Positions 43,985-57,245 of a DNA stretch of 64,000 nt are shown in pieces. The position numbers and the translations under genes were made by a program. The DNA comes from Phocoena phocoena. Lineage: Eukaryota > Chordata > Mammalia > Artiodactyla > Phocoenidae. The stretch spans positions 29,896,842 to 29,960,841 of the forward strand of contig NC_089232.1 in the NCBI RefSeq assembly GCF_963924675.1. The letters run 5' to 3'. The notes below the pieces were generated by a model that was given only the letters and a program-made list of their open reading frames with translations, searched no databases and was not told where the DNA came from. Every line of letters begins with the position of its first letter. The stretch's first letter is position 1.

Positions 43985-44324
43985 CTGAAGTGTAAAGAAA
44001 TGGAAAAGGGGTTAGGATGGGCATGGCTGGGTGGAGGACCGATTAGGTGAATGGGGCATGTGGATGGACAGCTGGCAGACAGACAGATGGAAACGCAGCT
44101 CCTGGACGGGGAGACAGATGTGGCCCGAGGCCCCAACCCCAGCCCCGCTGCGAATTTATCACACACTAAGTCAACAGCGCACCCCCTCAACCAGACATAG
44201 CCCCAGTGCCCTCGTGAGCGCTCGGGTCTCTCCCCACCGGTGTCTGCCTACATGGCTGTGAGTTCTGTTTGCCAATTGGAAATTGGACCAGAAACTTGAC
44301 TCAATACATTCCAGAAATAACACA

Positions 44325-44629
44325 CGGACTTCCCTGGTGGTGCAGTGGTTAAGAATCAGCCCGCCAATGCAGGGGACACGGGTTCGATCCCTGCTCCGGG
44401 AAGATCCCACGTGCTGCGGAGAAACTAGGCCCGTGCGCCACAACTGCTGAGCCTGCGCTCTAGAGCCCACGAGCCACAGCTACTGAGCCCACGTGCCACA
44501 ACTGCTGAAGCCCACGTGACTAGAGCCTGTGCTTCCTCACAAGAGGAGCCACCGCAATGAAGCCCGCGCACTGCAACGAAGACCCAACACAGCCGAAAAT
44601 AAATTAATTAATTAATTAATGTTAAAAAA
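44325..44629 (+). mobile_element. CHR-type SINE, long form
   Basis: Head ggacttccctggtggtgcag and a (aatt)n-like tail. The 12-bp target-site duplication agaaataacaca occupies 44313-44324 and 44630-44641. Confidence 0.94.
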
Positions 44630-47383
44630 AGAAATAACACAATAAAGAAAATGTGCTTTTCCATATTATACCCAGATAAGTGAGGAAAACAAAGTACAGA
44701 TGCAAAGAAAGGGTGGGGGAAACGTGAAAGGGCCAGAGCTAGGCAATGAGGCACACCCAGCGGTCCCTGCCACAGGCAGGTTGACTGCCCTGAGTGGAAG
44801 CATTTCAAGGCACAAGATCTCCACCTAGTGGTTATTTCCAGTATCACCACTGAGGGCACCGTGTTGCATTTTCACAACAGCAGGCACTGGGATCTGGCTT
44901 TTGACACCTGCCGTTTCAAATGAATCACAGTGCCAGGCGCCCTCCATTAGCTAAAGGTTCTACTCTTGGCTATACTCTAAATGCTGGTGAGGAGTGTCTA
45001 GAAATAAGAGAAGCAAGAAAGGATATGCTCTGGCATACTTTCGGCCTCTTGGAATCCGTCCCTCGCTTATAGGCAGGTACAAGATGCCCCCAAAAGAGTA
45101 GGCAGCCCTCGGTCTCCTTCCACGGTCCTCTCCGATTCTGCCTCTTCCCACACTCTGACCTTCCCTGTCTCCTCCTCCAACCATCTAAGTGTAGCCAAGT
45201 CTGGGGTCCTGATTGACCTGGGGTTGTGTTTGGTGAAACCCTAAATTATTTTCATTCATTGATCACATTTACCTATTGGTCTCCTTCAAAAAACAATACC
45301 TATTGCTATTTTCCTATAGCTCCATGATCAGAGTTAAGGGCCAAGAGCTGAGTAAAACATTGTGACGGAAGAATGAGGAGAGACACAGAAAGAAAGAGTG
45401 TGGGGAAGAGAAGAGGGAACGTGGCGCCTAGATTCGAGGACAGGGCTGACCAAGTGAGCCCAGAGGGCAGCACGGAGGGCAGTGAGGTGAGGCTCTGGGG
45501 GACCTGAGGCCCTGGGACCCACCCACTCAGCTCTCCACAGCAGGCCTCAGCTAGGAATGCCAGCTGGCAGAAGTCAGAGCTGCAGAAACCATAATTCATG
45601 GCCATTTTCATATCCACAGGAATAGGTTTTCATCAGTGGGGGAGCGAGGCCTCTGGTCGCAGGGGAGTTTCAGCAACCACAGAGGACCGCCACGGGCACA
45701 GCTGCAGCCCCAGGAGAGCACGGCCAGGGCCCGCCGGAAGGAAACAGATTCCACTTTAAGCTCCTTCCAAATGATTACAAACAGGCCCGGTCAGTTATCT
45801 AGGGCTAATGAGGCCGAGGTCATAGTTCCGACCCCCACGTGCTTCTTGCAGAAGCAGACATGGCTTTCCACCCACAGACCAACTCTGAATCCTGGCTGCA
45901 AACTAGTGCCCAGCCCAGACACAGATGGCCCCTGTCCTACCAGCCATCTGAACAACACGTGCCTCTGGTGGCTGGGAGGACCGAGTTAGGGGGCTGCAGA
46001 ATAGCCTTGCTCCCAACCACGCCTTTTCACTAATTCCCTCACTCATTCATTCGTTTGTTCAGCAAACCTAACAGGCACAGTGTAAGGCATGCTGAGACAC
46101 GGCCCTGCTGACAACTGAGGCCAATGGCTCCTAATCTGGGGGCAGGGTCCCAGGTCTCCGGGTGCTGAGGATCATCCTGGGTCCTTCCCCTGTGTCTGCA
46201 GACAGCTCATAAAGTCAAGGGCAGCGTCACCAGTGAAGCCAACCAAGACAAAGCCTCTATTTAATCCTCATCACTCTTCTGCCAAAACACAAGTGTTCTG
46301 GTGTGTTTTCCCTAAGCCCAAGGAATAGGGGCTGGGGAAGCCTCAAAACACAGATGAATGCTCCCAGTTCTGTAGCCTGAGCAGCCCAGCCCAGCTCCCT
46401 CACCTGGGGAAGCCAGAGGGCAGGCCCTCCCAGCCCGGGACCCCGCGTCTCCTGGAGAAGCTGAGGCCACTACCTGCGGCCAGCCCTGCCGCTGCCTCTG
46501 CCTCTCAGCCCATCTCCCACGCCCACGGCTTGGCTGCCTGACACCAGCCCGCGCCAGGCAGGAGGAGAAACCAAGAACTGCTGGGAAATCCTCATCATCT
46601 ACGTTCCAAAGACAAAAAGAAACGAACTTTGGATTTCGTAGCTGTGGAAAAAACTGCCTGAGTGCTATTTATGTAGCACGATTTTCGTACGTACAAAGTT
46701 ATAAAAGAATCTGTGTAGGTTTCATGGGTCTCATGTTCCTGTTACCTTTCGAAAGTACTGCAGCTTCTAAGAAAAGCACTCCTTATTAAAAAACCAGTTT
46801 TTTACTAAATGTTTTGGAGCACAGGGTCCAAGGAATACTTAAGTGTGCCCAGGCAAACTTGTGGGCAGAGGTGCTTAAGAGGCTAGTGTTAGGTCCTGTC
46901 CTAGCTGGAAATAAAAACAAAACACGAAAACAAAAACTCCTGGTTGGATCAAATAAGCTGGTGAACTGTGAGGCCAGGGAATATAGAGAAAGAACCCATT
47001 TTTACAGTTTGCTTTAGTCTGGGTTTTGAGAGCAGTGGGGAAATCAAGGGCCATGCATCACCCCGATGTTCTAGAACACCCCAGTGTGGAGAAAAACACA
47101 AAGATCTGAAAGTTGGGGTGACATTCTGAGGTGGCCTCAGGACAAGTGGGAAAAGCTTGGCAGGGAGAGAGGCAAGGGCTAACCTTCCAGGCCTAGAGAG
47201 AGCTTGGGAAGAACAGCTCCAGTTTGAGCAGTTAAGTCTAACTCTTTTATCGCTACATAGATCAAGCTATTTAACTGCACAGCTAAAACCGGTTAGCTGG
47301 TGGCAAGAAGATTCTCATTTAAGCCCAAAACAATCTGTGGGAGCCAGTGGTCCCTGAACCACGCGGGGTTGCCCATGGCCTGA

Positions 47384-47397
47384 GCGCCATCTAGTGG
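47384..47397 (-). promoter_or_regulatory. CTCF-like core site
   Basis: On the minus strand it reads CCACTAGATGGCGC, which fits every position of the core consensus CCASYAGRKGGCRS. It lies in a repeat-poor part of intron 16. Occupancy is not known. Confidence 0.5.
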
Positions 47398-47929
47398 CCA
47401 AATAAACATCTTTCTCACGTTCCCATTCAAATATTCATGATGACCCTGAAAAAGATCAAGGTCAACATCACCACCAGACGTGAAGACTGATGGGGGCACA
47501 GGGATCTAAACTCTCCCTCAGGTGGCTGACGGCTGGCGCAGCTATAGCCTCATGAAACGGCAGCTGTTGAAAAAGTCAGAAGGTCACTTTGTGCTGTACC
47601 AGCGTCTGTCCTTGGACTCAGAGACAGGGATGGCACCAGCCAGGAAACTGGAGAAGAGGTTCCTTCCATGCCGGGAGTTCTGATCCACGAGGAGCCTAGA
47701 ATACTCTCTCTCCCACCCACTCCCATGATACACTGCCCCCACCTCCAATCCTTCTACCTCTACATCCAACTCTCGGAACAGCAATCACAGAAGAAGCACC
47801 GCATCCTGGGACCAGCAGTTCTCACAGTTGGGAGGGGGAGGGGCTGGGGCAGGAGGAGCCCACATAGCAATGACTTCTGGAAGGGAGTTTTTGTGTATTC
47901 CACCAATTACAAGTATCAACGATGAAATC

Positions 47930-48055
47930 AGAATGACAGAATGCAGCTAGATGTTAAAGCTGAGTGAGGGCACCTGGGAGTTCATTGTAGAATTCTTTAC
48001 TTTTATGTATGTTTGAATTTTCTATAATTCAAAGGTGGTTTTTTTTTTTTTTAAT
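47930..48055 (+). repeat. L1M-like 3' end fragment with T-rich tract
   Basis: 'tgtagaattctttacttttatgtatgtttgaattttctata' followed by a run of T is typical of old L1 3' ends. The fragment is short and decayed. Confidence 0.45.
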
Positions 48056-50115
48056 GTTTCAGAGAATCTAGAAGGGATTGGTCAACTTCAAGAGTGCTAG
48101 GTGGAATCTTCCAGAAACTGGGCATGCTAACCTGCCCTCCAGATAAAGATCTGAGAAGATGGGTGGACAGAGACCTACACATCCTGTCTGTGGAAAGACA
48201 CCAACACTGACCAGATCTTGTGAGAGTAAATAAAGGGGGAGGGGGGAAACAGGGGGCCAACCAGTATAGGGAAACAGGGAGGAAATAGCATCTGTAAGAT
48301 TCAAGAGAGTGTTCACCTGAAATTCTCAGAACACGATGTGGAATCCTTGGTAGAGTGCAGGAAGACATAGTTTTTGTGGAACAAAACAAAACTTGAGGGA
48401 GAGAACAAAGAGGAAAAGGAAAAGAAAGACAGAGGGAAAGGAAGGCATGACAAGAAACTAAAAATGCAATAGTCAATTTTAAACCACATGGGAAGCAGTA
48501 AAAAGCAGAATTGGTACAGTGGGAAGAAAAATCAGATTAGGGATGCAGAAAGCCAGTCGTAGCAACACTAAACAACAGACATTACTTTGGGGTTTATTAT
48601 GTACCAGAATGTAACATTTATAATCTCACTGGATCCTTACAAGAACCTTACAAGGCTGGGACTGGTGGGAGGAGACTGGAGCAACTCTCTCAAGCTGCCT
48701 GCTTCCAGAGCTCCCTTCTTACCCCTCCCGCACCCTGCCTTCAGCTGCTCAGGTAAACAATGTAAGAGTAAATGAAATCATCCCTCAACTCAGATTTAAG
48801 GATTCTCTATGTCTCAGACAAAATTCAAGGAAAAGAGTCCTGCACCTAGACAGATCAAAGGTATTTTTTAAACTGCAAGGAAAAAGAGACATTCCTACAA
48901 ACAGCATCTAGTCAGAAAAAAAAGAAAAGATTACCTACAAAGGAATCAAATCAGTCTCAGAAAACACACCAAAATAAATTCAAAATAGATTAAACATTTA
49001 AATGTAAAAAATAGAGATAAATATAACCTTGGGGTTTGCTGAAGGCCAAAAGCATGACATATGGAGCAGAAACCATACTTCCATTATTTAAATTAGAAAT
49101 ATTGGAAATAAACACAAGAAGTTAACTAGAAAGTTAAAAAGGAAACAACAAAATACGTCTAAAGAGTTAAAGAGTAGAAAGATGAGAGAATAAAAAATGA
49201 GAAAATATTAGAATTAATATCTAAATCCAAAAGCAGATTCTTTGAAAAGTCCAATAAAGTAGGGAGAAAAAAAAAACTTCTAACTAGCCTAGTCAAGAAA
49301 AAGGAAAATTCAAACATATTTCATTAGAAGTAAGAAAGTAGAGAGAATTGTTTAAATTATAAAAGATTACTCCACACAACACTATAAGTAAAAACATTAG
49401 AAGACTTCAGCGTAATGAATGTTTTTCTAGGAAAATGTAGATTATCAAAATTAACTATGGTAAAAGTAACAAACTAAAAATACCAATGATCACAGGAGAA
49501 ACTGAAAAGGTTTTAAAGAGCGAGTGCAACACCCACTCAAAAAGGGCACCCAGCCCATATGGTTTTATGGGTGAATTCTTTCAAACCCTCAAAAGACTAT
49601 ATTCTTATGATATATAAACTGTTCCAGATGTTAGAAAAGACTTTAAATCTTTCCAATTAATTTTACAGAGCCAGCATAGCCCAGATACCAAAACCTAAGA
49701 AGTAATAAGCAGACATACCAATTAAAGATAATAGAAAATCAAGAAATAGGCCCAAGAACACATTTAGGAATTTAGTATGGGATAAAAGTGGCAATTCAAA
49801 ACGCAGGGAAAAGATTATTCAATATATAGCATTGGTATCACCACAGAACAATTTCGAAAAAAGTAATGTTAAACCCTTTCCTAATTCACTAAGGAAAAGA
49901 TTAATATATTTAGCTGTGTAAAATTTTTTAATTTCCATATGTTAAAAACTACTAAATGATAAAATAAGACTGACAAAAATTATTTACAACATATATGATG
50001 GGAGAAAATTAACCTCCACATACATACACAACTCTTAAAAAAACAATGAGAAAAAGACAAGCATACCATCAGAAATACAGACAAAAGCATGAATAGGCAA
50101 TTTACAACGGAATAA

Positions 50116-50340
50116 ATTTAAAAGTATATAATTTAAATTTAAAAGTATACAATTTAAAAGTATATAAATTTAAAAGTATATAAATATATATTTAAAAGTA
50201 TATAAATTTAAAAGTATTTAAAATTTAAAAGTATATTTAAAAGGAAGGCATGACAAGAAAAAGCAGTAAAGTTAATTAATTTAATTTAATTTAAAAGTAT
50301 ATAAATATATATAATTTGTAAATGTAAGATAATTATTAAA
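50116..50340 (+). repeat. AT-rich minisatellite inside the L1 remnant
   Basis: Imperfect tandem copies of a unit of about 15-17 bp resembling aatttaaaagtatata, with variable length between copies. It is interrupted at 50240-50270 by a 31-nt foreign segment. Confidence 0.85.
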
Positions 50341-50572
50341 ATATTTTAAAATTTACAACGGTCAACTTTACCAGACATCAATGAAATAAAATTAAGGCAA
50401 CAATGAAATTCACCCAACAAACTGACAAAATTCTTTTTAAATACCATTATTTTGCATTTTGTTGATGAGGGTGCAGTAAGATAAGCTTGAGTGATTAGAG
50501 TATAAATTAGTCCAGTCTTTTTGTAGGGCACTTTTGATATATACCAAAAGATTCAAAATGTTCAAATCTTTT

Positions 50573-50719
50573 AAAAATATTTATTTTTTTTAATTTATTT
50601 GGCTGGGCCAGGGCTTAGTTGTGGCATGTGGGATCTAGTTCCCTGACAAGGGATTGAACCTTGGGCCCCCTGCATTGGGAGCGTGGAGTCTTAGCCACTG
50701 GACCACCAGGGAAGTCCCT
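50573..50719 (-). mobile_element. tRNA-derived SINE, short form, minus strand
   Basis: Read on the minus strand it starts gggacttccctggtgg and ends in an A-rich tail. It is flanked by a near-perfect duplication (50555-50571 and 50720-50736, one mismatch). It interrupts the old L1 of intron 16 and has the same sense as DYSF. Confidence 0.9.
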
Positions 50720-51451
50720 AAAATGTTCGAATCTTTCAACACAGCAATTCCACTTCTAGGTATTTATGCAAAAGAAAAATCATGAATTACATAAAGATTC
50801 AGCTACAAAAATATTCAATATCAAGTTTGCTGTTTATAACATGGAAAAATTAGAAAACACTTAACTATTCCACATTTAGTTAATGTGGACTATGGTGTAT
50901 TCACACAATGGAATGTGTGTATTCATTTAAAATTATATTGTAGAAGAATACTTAATAACATGAGTAAACATCTATGTTGTATTGCCAAGTGACAAAAAGC
51001 AATTTTCAAAACAATGGAAAATTGTTTCAAAGCAATGTTTTTCATGTACATACATACAGACAAACAGGTCCCAGAATGTTAATCTTTACCTCTTGTCTGG
51101 GAGGGTAGGCTTATGGATAATTTTGTGACAATTTTATACTGTTCTTTCAGACTATCTCTTTTAAATTGTACAAAATGATCATGAACTACTTGTTCACAGG
51201 CCAATGAAAGCTTTTTCAAAACAGAAGCGCTAGAACACAGTCAGCCAGCCTAGAACCCAGTGGATGGTGTGGCCACAGCCACCCATATCATCTGCAGGAA
51301 TGAATCCTCTCTATGCCATTCGGTGGCGTATCCCACCATCCGAAGTGGGCCAGTCCTAAATGCAAACCCATCTCTCTCACTGGCCAGAGCCCTTCTCCCT
51401 TGGAAATGGGCAGGAAAGACCTTATAATCTTCCCTTTTCTACAAACTCTCA

Positions 51452-51706
<255 letters not shown>

Positions 51707-52019
51707 TCACACGGGGTATGTTATGGAGGCCTAGTAATCCTAGGCAAGAAAGTGTCACTCAAGACTCCTCTAGGAGGGACCCAGTCCATCCCCCCAACCA
51801 TCAGCATCCCATCGGCCATGCTGGAGGTCTGCGGGCACAGCTGTAGGTTGAAAGGGAGGAGACCTGAGGCAGGAGGCAGGGCGGGGGAGCAGGAGGCCAC
51901 TCAGGGAGCCAGATCCCCAGGCCCAGGGAGAGCAAGGCTCTAGGAGCCAAGACATACCCGGACCAAGGAGAAAACCAGATGACCAGGAAGAAACTACCTC
52001 CAAGGCCACAGTCTTAATT

Positions 52020-52290
52020 AGCTTATGGTAGCTAATGCGTAGCTCTTTTCTGTATCTGATTCTGTATGTGACAAAGCACTTTTAAACCCCCTTATCTCCA
52101 AGGATTCTCACAGCAGCCTTAAGGAACAGGTACTCTTACTAACATCTCTTTTGCATGGATGAAGAAACTGAGGCTCAGAGCCAGAAGGTCCTTGTCCAAG
52201 GTCAGCCTGGGAGGGAGGGGCAGAGCCAGAACTGAAACCCTGGTGTCCAGACTCCAGGTCCAGTGCTCGCACCGTGGCCCACGCGGCTTC
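52020..52290 (-). repeat. MIR, inverted
   Basis: 'gattctcacagcagccttaagg', 'gatgaagaaactgaggctcagag' and 'gtccaaggtcagcctgg'. Confidence 0.75.
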
Positions 52291-52444
52291 TGTCTACAAT
52301 ACGGAGCCTGTCCTGCCTCCCAGAAGAAGGCCTCTCCCCTCCCCAGCCAGCATAAGGGACCATGGGGAGCAGCTTGAGGACTGACTGTCTTGTGCAGACT
52401 CTTCCTCTGTGCCCCACACCTGCCCCCCTAACAACCACATACAG

Positions 52445-52640
52445 TAATAGTCAGCATTTATTGGACTCCTCCTGAGAGCCAAGCAGTGTGCTAACACCGT
52501 CACGTGACTTGGCTCATTTAATCCTCACGTTGGCCCTGAGGCAGGTTCTGCAATTAGCCCCAGTTTCAGATGAAGAAGCTGAGGTAGGCAGGTTGGCAAA
52601 GCTGGGATTTGAGCAGAAGATGCCTGACATGGAAACCAGA
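52445..52640 (-). repeat. MIR, inverted
   Basis: 'gcatttattggactcctcctgagagcc', 'catttaatcctcacgttggccctg' and 'agatgaagaagctgagg'. Confidence 0.8.
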
Positions 52641-52689
52641 CCTATGCCTGCAGCGACCTGCTTCTTCCTTGCCAAGCTAGACCTAGAGT

Positions 52690-52872
52690 TCTCAATCCAG
52701 TGATTTTGACCCCAGGACATTTGGCAACGTCTGGAAACATTTTTGATATGGAGGGGAGTGGTAGAGAGAGGCCACGGCTGCAGCCAAACATCCTACAATG
52801 CACAGGCCAGTCACCCACTGCAAAGACTTTTCCGGTCCAAAATGTCATAGTGCTGAGACTGAGGAACGCTGG
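52690..52872 (-). mobile_element. hAT-type MER relic
   Basis: Same family as 12193-12425 but inverted ('catcctacaatgcacaggcc', 'aaaatgtcatagtgctgag'). Short and decayed. Confidence 0.7.
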
Positions 52873-53901
52873 ATGGGGCAGGATCTATCTCCTTCCGGAA
52901 GGTTCCCCATGTGCATCTTCCCTCCTCTCGGGGCCCAGTAGGCCCTCTCTCCCTGCTGTGCATCCTTTGGCCAGAGGAGGCTTCAGGAGATGACACGCCC
53001 CATTGTGAAAGACCCGCCTGGGCATGGCAATTTCATTTTTCTTTTAAATCTTAAAGCCATGAGATACCAGATCTCTGCTGCTCCCTTCCTTTCTCTCTGT
53101 ATTTCCCAGGGAGGTGATTAAGCTTTAAAGTTTTCTCTCAGGGCGGGGGCTACATTAGGAAGAGTGAATTGTCAGCACAGATCTGTATCCCTTTTCCTGG
53201 TGAATAACGTTAAGATGAACTGGAAAGTAAAAATTCCCTTAAACATTTTACAGTAAGGTTATCAATACCAGATAATTGACAGTTGATGACACTTCTAAAC
53301 TGCCTTCATGACCAACCCCTAGAAAAGACCAGCCCTTGGAGAGGAATAGGATTTCTCACCTCTGGTCTTACTTGAATCTGGTGAGAAGGGAAAGAGAATG
53401 GGAGGAGAGAGATTTTGTGTCAGGTTTTTTTGGCGGGGTAGGGGGTAGTTTGGGGGATTTTGTCTTTTAATGAAAGAAATTCTTTGAGAACTGAATGGAA
53501 GATTAAGTTACAGAGAAAAGGCCATATGGACCATATCGTATTTCTAGGATTCAGGTAATAACACAAGTTTATCTGAGTTTTCTGGGAAGAAAGCACTTTT
53601 CTGGATAGGAACTTGCAGCAACTGAATGCTTTCTGGCCAAGAGTTGGGTTTTGGGGCTTGGGGTTGCTTTTGGAAAATACAGCAAGTCTGAAAATAGACT
53701 CACAATAAAAATGCCACTTCAGCCTAAACCAGAGAGGCAGCCACCAGATTCGGTAATGTGTTTGGATTGTACAGTATGCCGATGCCTCACACGGCTCACA
53801 CGGACTCGGGCGAGGCCGTCCACAACACAGGGGACACGGCGCCCTTGCGCTCGCACGCCCGCGTGCATCCACTCACACTGCCACGCACAGGCACGCACCC
53901 A

Positions 53902-53924
53902 GTGCACGCACGCGCGCGCACACA
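53902..53924 (+). repeat. CG/CA alternating tract
   Basis: 23 nt of strict purine-pyrimidine alternation within a CA/CG-rich stretch of about 60 nt. Confidence 0.85.
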
Positions 53925-54329
53925 GCGAGGGGAAGGATGGCTCTGTGGGTGTAGAGCACATTGCCCCCAAAGCACCTCCCACAGAGCATACGGGCGGGCA
54001 GGGCCCCAGAGGCCTCTCCCTCCTCGCCCCCCTCGCACTCCCTTCCTCTCCTCTAATTCTCCCAAGCTGTCTTCTCTCGGGCTGGGGACCTGGCGCACAC
54101 TTTAATGGCTCTGTGGCCTGGGGGTTTTCCCTAGTCTCTCATTATCCTCCTGGCTGGGGGTGCCATGGGCCTGAGACCAAAGGACAACACGCCGGGAACC
54201 GCACAGCCAAGACTTTTTGGGGGCAGAGAAAGGACAACTCTCTCTTTTGGGAAAGGCTGATGTAGGGAAGGTCCTGGAGATCGCGCGTGGGGACTCCTAA
54301 CAGCCCTCGGGCGTGAGAGAAGGCTCAAC

Positions 54330-54580
54330 GCAGAGGGGTCAGCACGGCCCGGTGGTTAAGCGCACGGGCGGAGGGAGCACAGGCTTGTTCGAGCCTGGCC
54401 TCGGCTGCTTCCCAACTTCGTACAGGGTACTCAGTCTATTCAAACCTACTCCCTCATCTGCAAGGTCGGGCGGTGCCTGGAGTCGAGGTGAGCGTCAGGT
54501 GAGACACGCATGTAAAGCGCTCACTGGGAGGAGGACCTGGAGCACATAGACGCTCAGCAAGGGTTAGATACTCATTTTCT
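54330..54580 (+). repeat. MIR, CpG-rich
   Basis: 'cccggtggttaagcgcac', 'cgagcctggcctcggctgc', 'catgtaaagcgctcactggg' and 'gacgctcagcaagg' cover most of a sense MIR with unusually many intact CpGs. Confidence 0.75.
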
Positions 54581-55074
54581 AAGATGACCGTGTGACTCTT
54601 GCCCACCCCTGCTGCAAGCCGGCAGTGGCATCCCCAGCTTGGGTAACCGGACCCACTTCCCCAGCCTGGAGACCCGTTTTATCCTACCAACACTTGGAGC
54701 ATCACAGCCCACCCTCCTGGAAGCTTTGCTCTTTCCAGCTTCCATGCCTCTGCTTATGACCCTCTCTTCATTAGAATGCCTTCATCCTGAACTTCCCAAA
54801 ACCTCACCTCCTCCAGGAAGCCTTCCTGGCCCCTCCTGGCCTCAGGGATCTCTGGTTCCTGGAGCTGTTCCAGCCCCCCCCCCCCGGCTGCCCTCGAGCA
54901 GGGCTGTAAGCTTCCCAACAGCCCACACCCTCTCCTTCTCTGGCCTCCCCCAGAGGAAACTACCTCACCTGAAACAGACTCTCCCACTTCTTTCAGAATG
55001 AACAAAAGGAAACCGAAGGACCAAGTGACCCCTGACAACAGCCACCTCTAAAGATCCCGGGACGCAGAGCTCAC

Positions 55075-55314
<240 letters not shown>

Positions 55315-56454
55315 CTAGAAGACACAGAGCACAGGTGGATGGAGCTTTGAGGGGACTCCGGGCTCCCTCGGAGACCACCACACCAGCCAGCAGCCATTCT
55401 CTGCCATGCTGGCCACGTTTTGGGCTGGGCAGAAGGCCCTGGGGGCCATGGAGCCTGGTGCAGTGGGCTCAGACACAGGGAATCTTTCTAGAGACAAAGC
55501 TCAATGGTAGATCAGACCCAATGGGGCATGCGGTGGAGGGAGTTAAGAGGAATAGATTGTTTGAATGTCACAACCCTTCTTCCTTATCTCATACCTCTGG
55601 CTGGAAATTCTCCTCCCTCACCTCCCATTATGGCCATGACCCTAAATATGGGGCCCTGCGTCCAGACCAGCTTTCCCAGGAGTCCTAGAGTCTGAGGCAA
55701 TCCCCTTTGCCCATCAGCCCAGATCACCTGCCCTTTTGGAAGACTGTGAACCCAGGAGATTAGAGATGGAGGGAGGAGGAGAGGAAAGGGGAGCTGGAGG
55801 GCCAGGGCAGGGGGCCATGCACCTGCATCTGAGAGAGGAAAATGCAGGGAACACACAAACCTCATAAGCCACAGTCTGCCTCCAATCAGCCCTGCTCATA
55901 AGACTGGGCTTTCCACAAACAAGAAACCTAGCAGAGGTGGAAACCAGATCCAAACCAGCGGCTTGTGTGTTCTGCTCTGCCCTGGGCGTCCCCAGGGAGA
56001 CACCAGGTCCCTTAGCCAGCCCAGGGCATCCTGTACCCACACAGGGCAGCAGGTGAAGACTCTGCTTCAGATCCTGGAAGGCGTGTGTGTCCTACACACG
56101 GAAACAGTGAGCAGCCTTCCTCAGAGCATTTACTGTGGGCCCTGATTGTATGAAGAATTTACATGCATTTTCTCTTCTAATGAGCACCTGACCAGACTGG
56201 GGGCTTTGGGCCCTCCATCAAATGAGGGTGTGGCCTCCCTAGGGGCCAGGACTTTGTCTCCTTCCCTGATCCACCCAGTACCAGCCCCTGTGCCCACCAT
56301 CCCCTCCTCCCTGTGAGAAGAGCCCAGGCAAAGTCTGGGGGCAGGGATGGGTGCCGGGATTTGGCCCTTGTGTGAGCAAAGAGAGGAGTAAGGAAAGAAG
56401 AGCTCCGACAATCAGATGGAACAAAAGGCAAAGTGGGACACACAGTTCTCAGGA

Positions 56455-57130
56455 ATGGATACACAAAGGGCTGTAAAGCACACAGAAAGATGCTTAATCT
56501 CCCTCATAATAAAAGAAACAAAATGAATGAGATACGATGTCTCATCTATCAGATTCACAAAAATCTCTAAAGCCTGACAGCCCTCTCTTGGCAAGGCGAT
56601 GGGAAAACTGCACGCTAGGATTTTGCTGGTGGGAAAAGAGAACAGCTCAACCCCTCCAAAGGGCGATTGGCCACTATCGTTCAAAATTACAAATGCAAAT
56701 GCCCTCTGACCTACCAGCTCTACCTCTAGAAAGTATCCTACAGAAAGACTTGCACATGTGCAGAATAACACGTGTACGAGGTGATTCACTGCAGCATGGC
56801 TCCAACTAGGGAGGACGCGGAACAACCCACGTGTCCACCAACAGAGGACAGATTAGATGAAGTGTGATCCATCCACAGAATGGAGCACTGTGTAGCCCTA
56901 GAAGAATGAAAGAGCTCTGTGATATGAAACAACTTCCAAGTTATATTATTAAGTGAAAAAAGCAAGGTGCAGAACAGTGAGTGTCATGTGCAACCATTTG
57001 TGTTACAAGGGTAAAAGGTAAGAATTTATGGTCAGATGTGTGTAGCATATGCATACTTAAGCCAGAATGATGCAAAATGATGGATGCATAAATGTATATG
57101 GTGGGCATAATAAATGTATTACCTAATTCA
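56455..57130 (+). mobile_element. Old L1 3' remnant
   Basis: Contains L1 3' phrases ('cataataaaagaaac', 'gctggtgggaaaag', 'ccctctgacctacc', 'cacagaatggagcactgtgtagcc', 'attaagtgaaaaaagc'), all decayed with no open frame. Confidence 0.8.
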
Positions 57131-57157
57131 AAACTTAGATGAACAAAAGTTTAAAAT

Positions 57158-57245
57158 AGGAAGGAAAGAAGGAAGGGAGGGAGGGAGGGAGGGAGGGAGG
57201 GAGGGAGGGAGGAAGGAAGGAAGGAAGGCGGGAAGGGAGGGAAGA
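57158..57245 (+). repeat. Polypurine (GGGA/GGAA)n tract
   Basis: 88 nt of uninterrupted purines on the plus strand except for one C at 57229, built from ggga and ggaa units. It starts just after the L1 tail, from which it probably grew. Confidence 0.95.

Larger units (their letters stand above)
48780..51230 (+). mobile_element. Old L1 (L1M-type) ORF2/3' remnant
   Basis: AT-rich stretch carrying decayed L1 phrases: 'aaattcaaaatagattaaacatttaa', 'atgaataggcaatttac', 'cagcaattccacttctagg' and 'cacacaatggaatg'. No open frame survives. It is interrupted by an AT minisatellite and a SINE. The 5' limit is uncertain. Confidence 0.75.

Noticed and set aside
44818..44834. CCACTAGGTGGAG word on the minus strand resembling CTCF
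   Set aside because: The key GGC triplet is GGA, so the match is incomplete.
50116..50340. Regularly spaced repeats resembling an array
   Set aside because: Units are AT-only and imperfect, without spacers. It is a minisatellite, not a CRISPR array, and the genome is mammalian.
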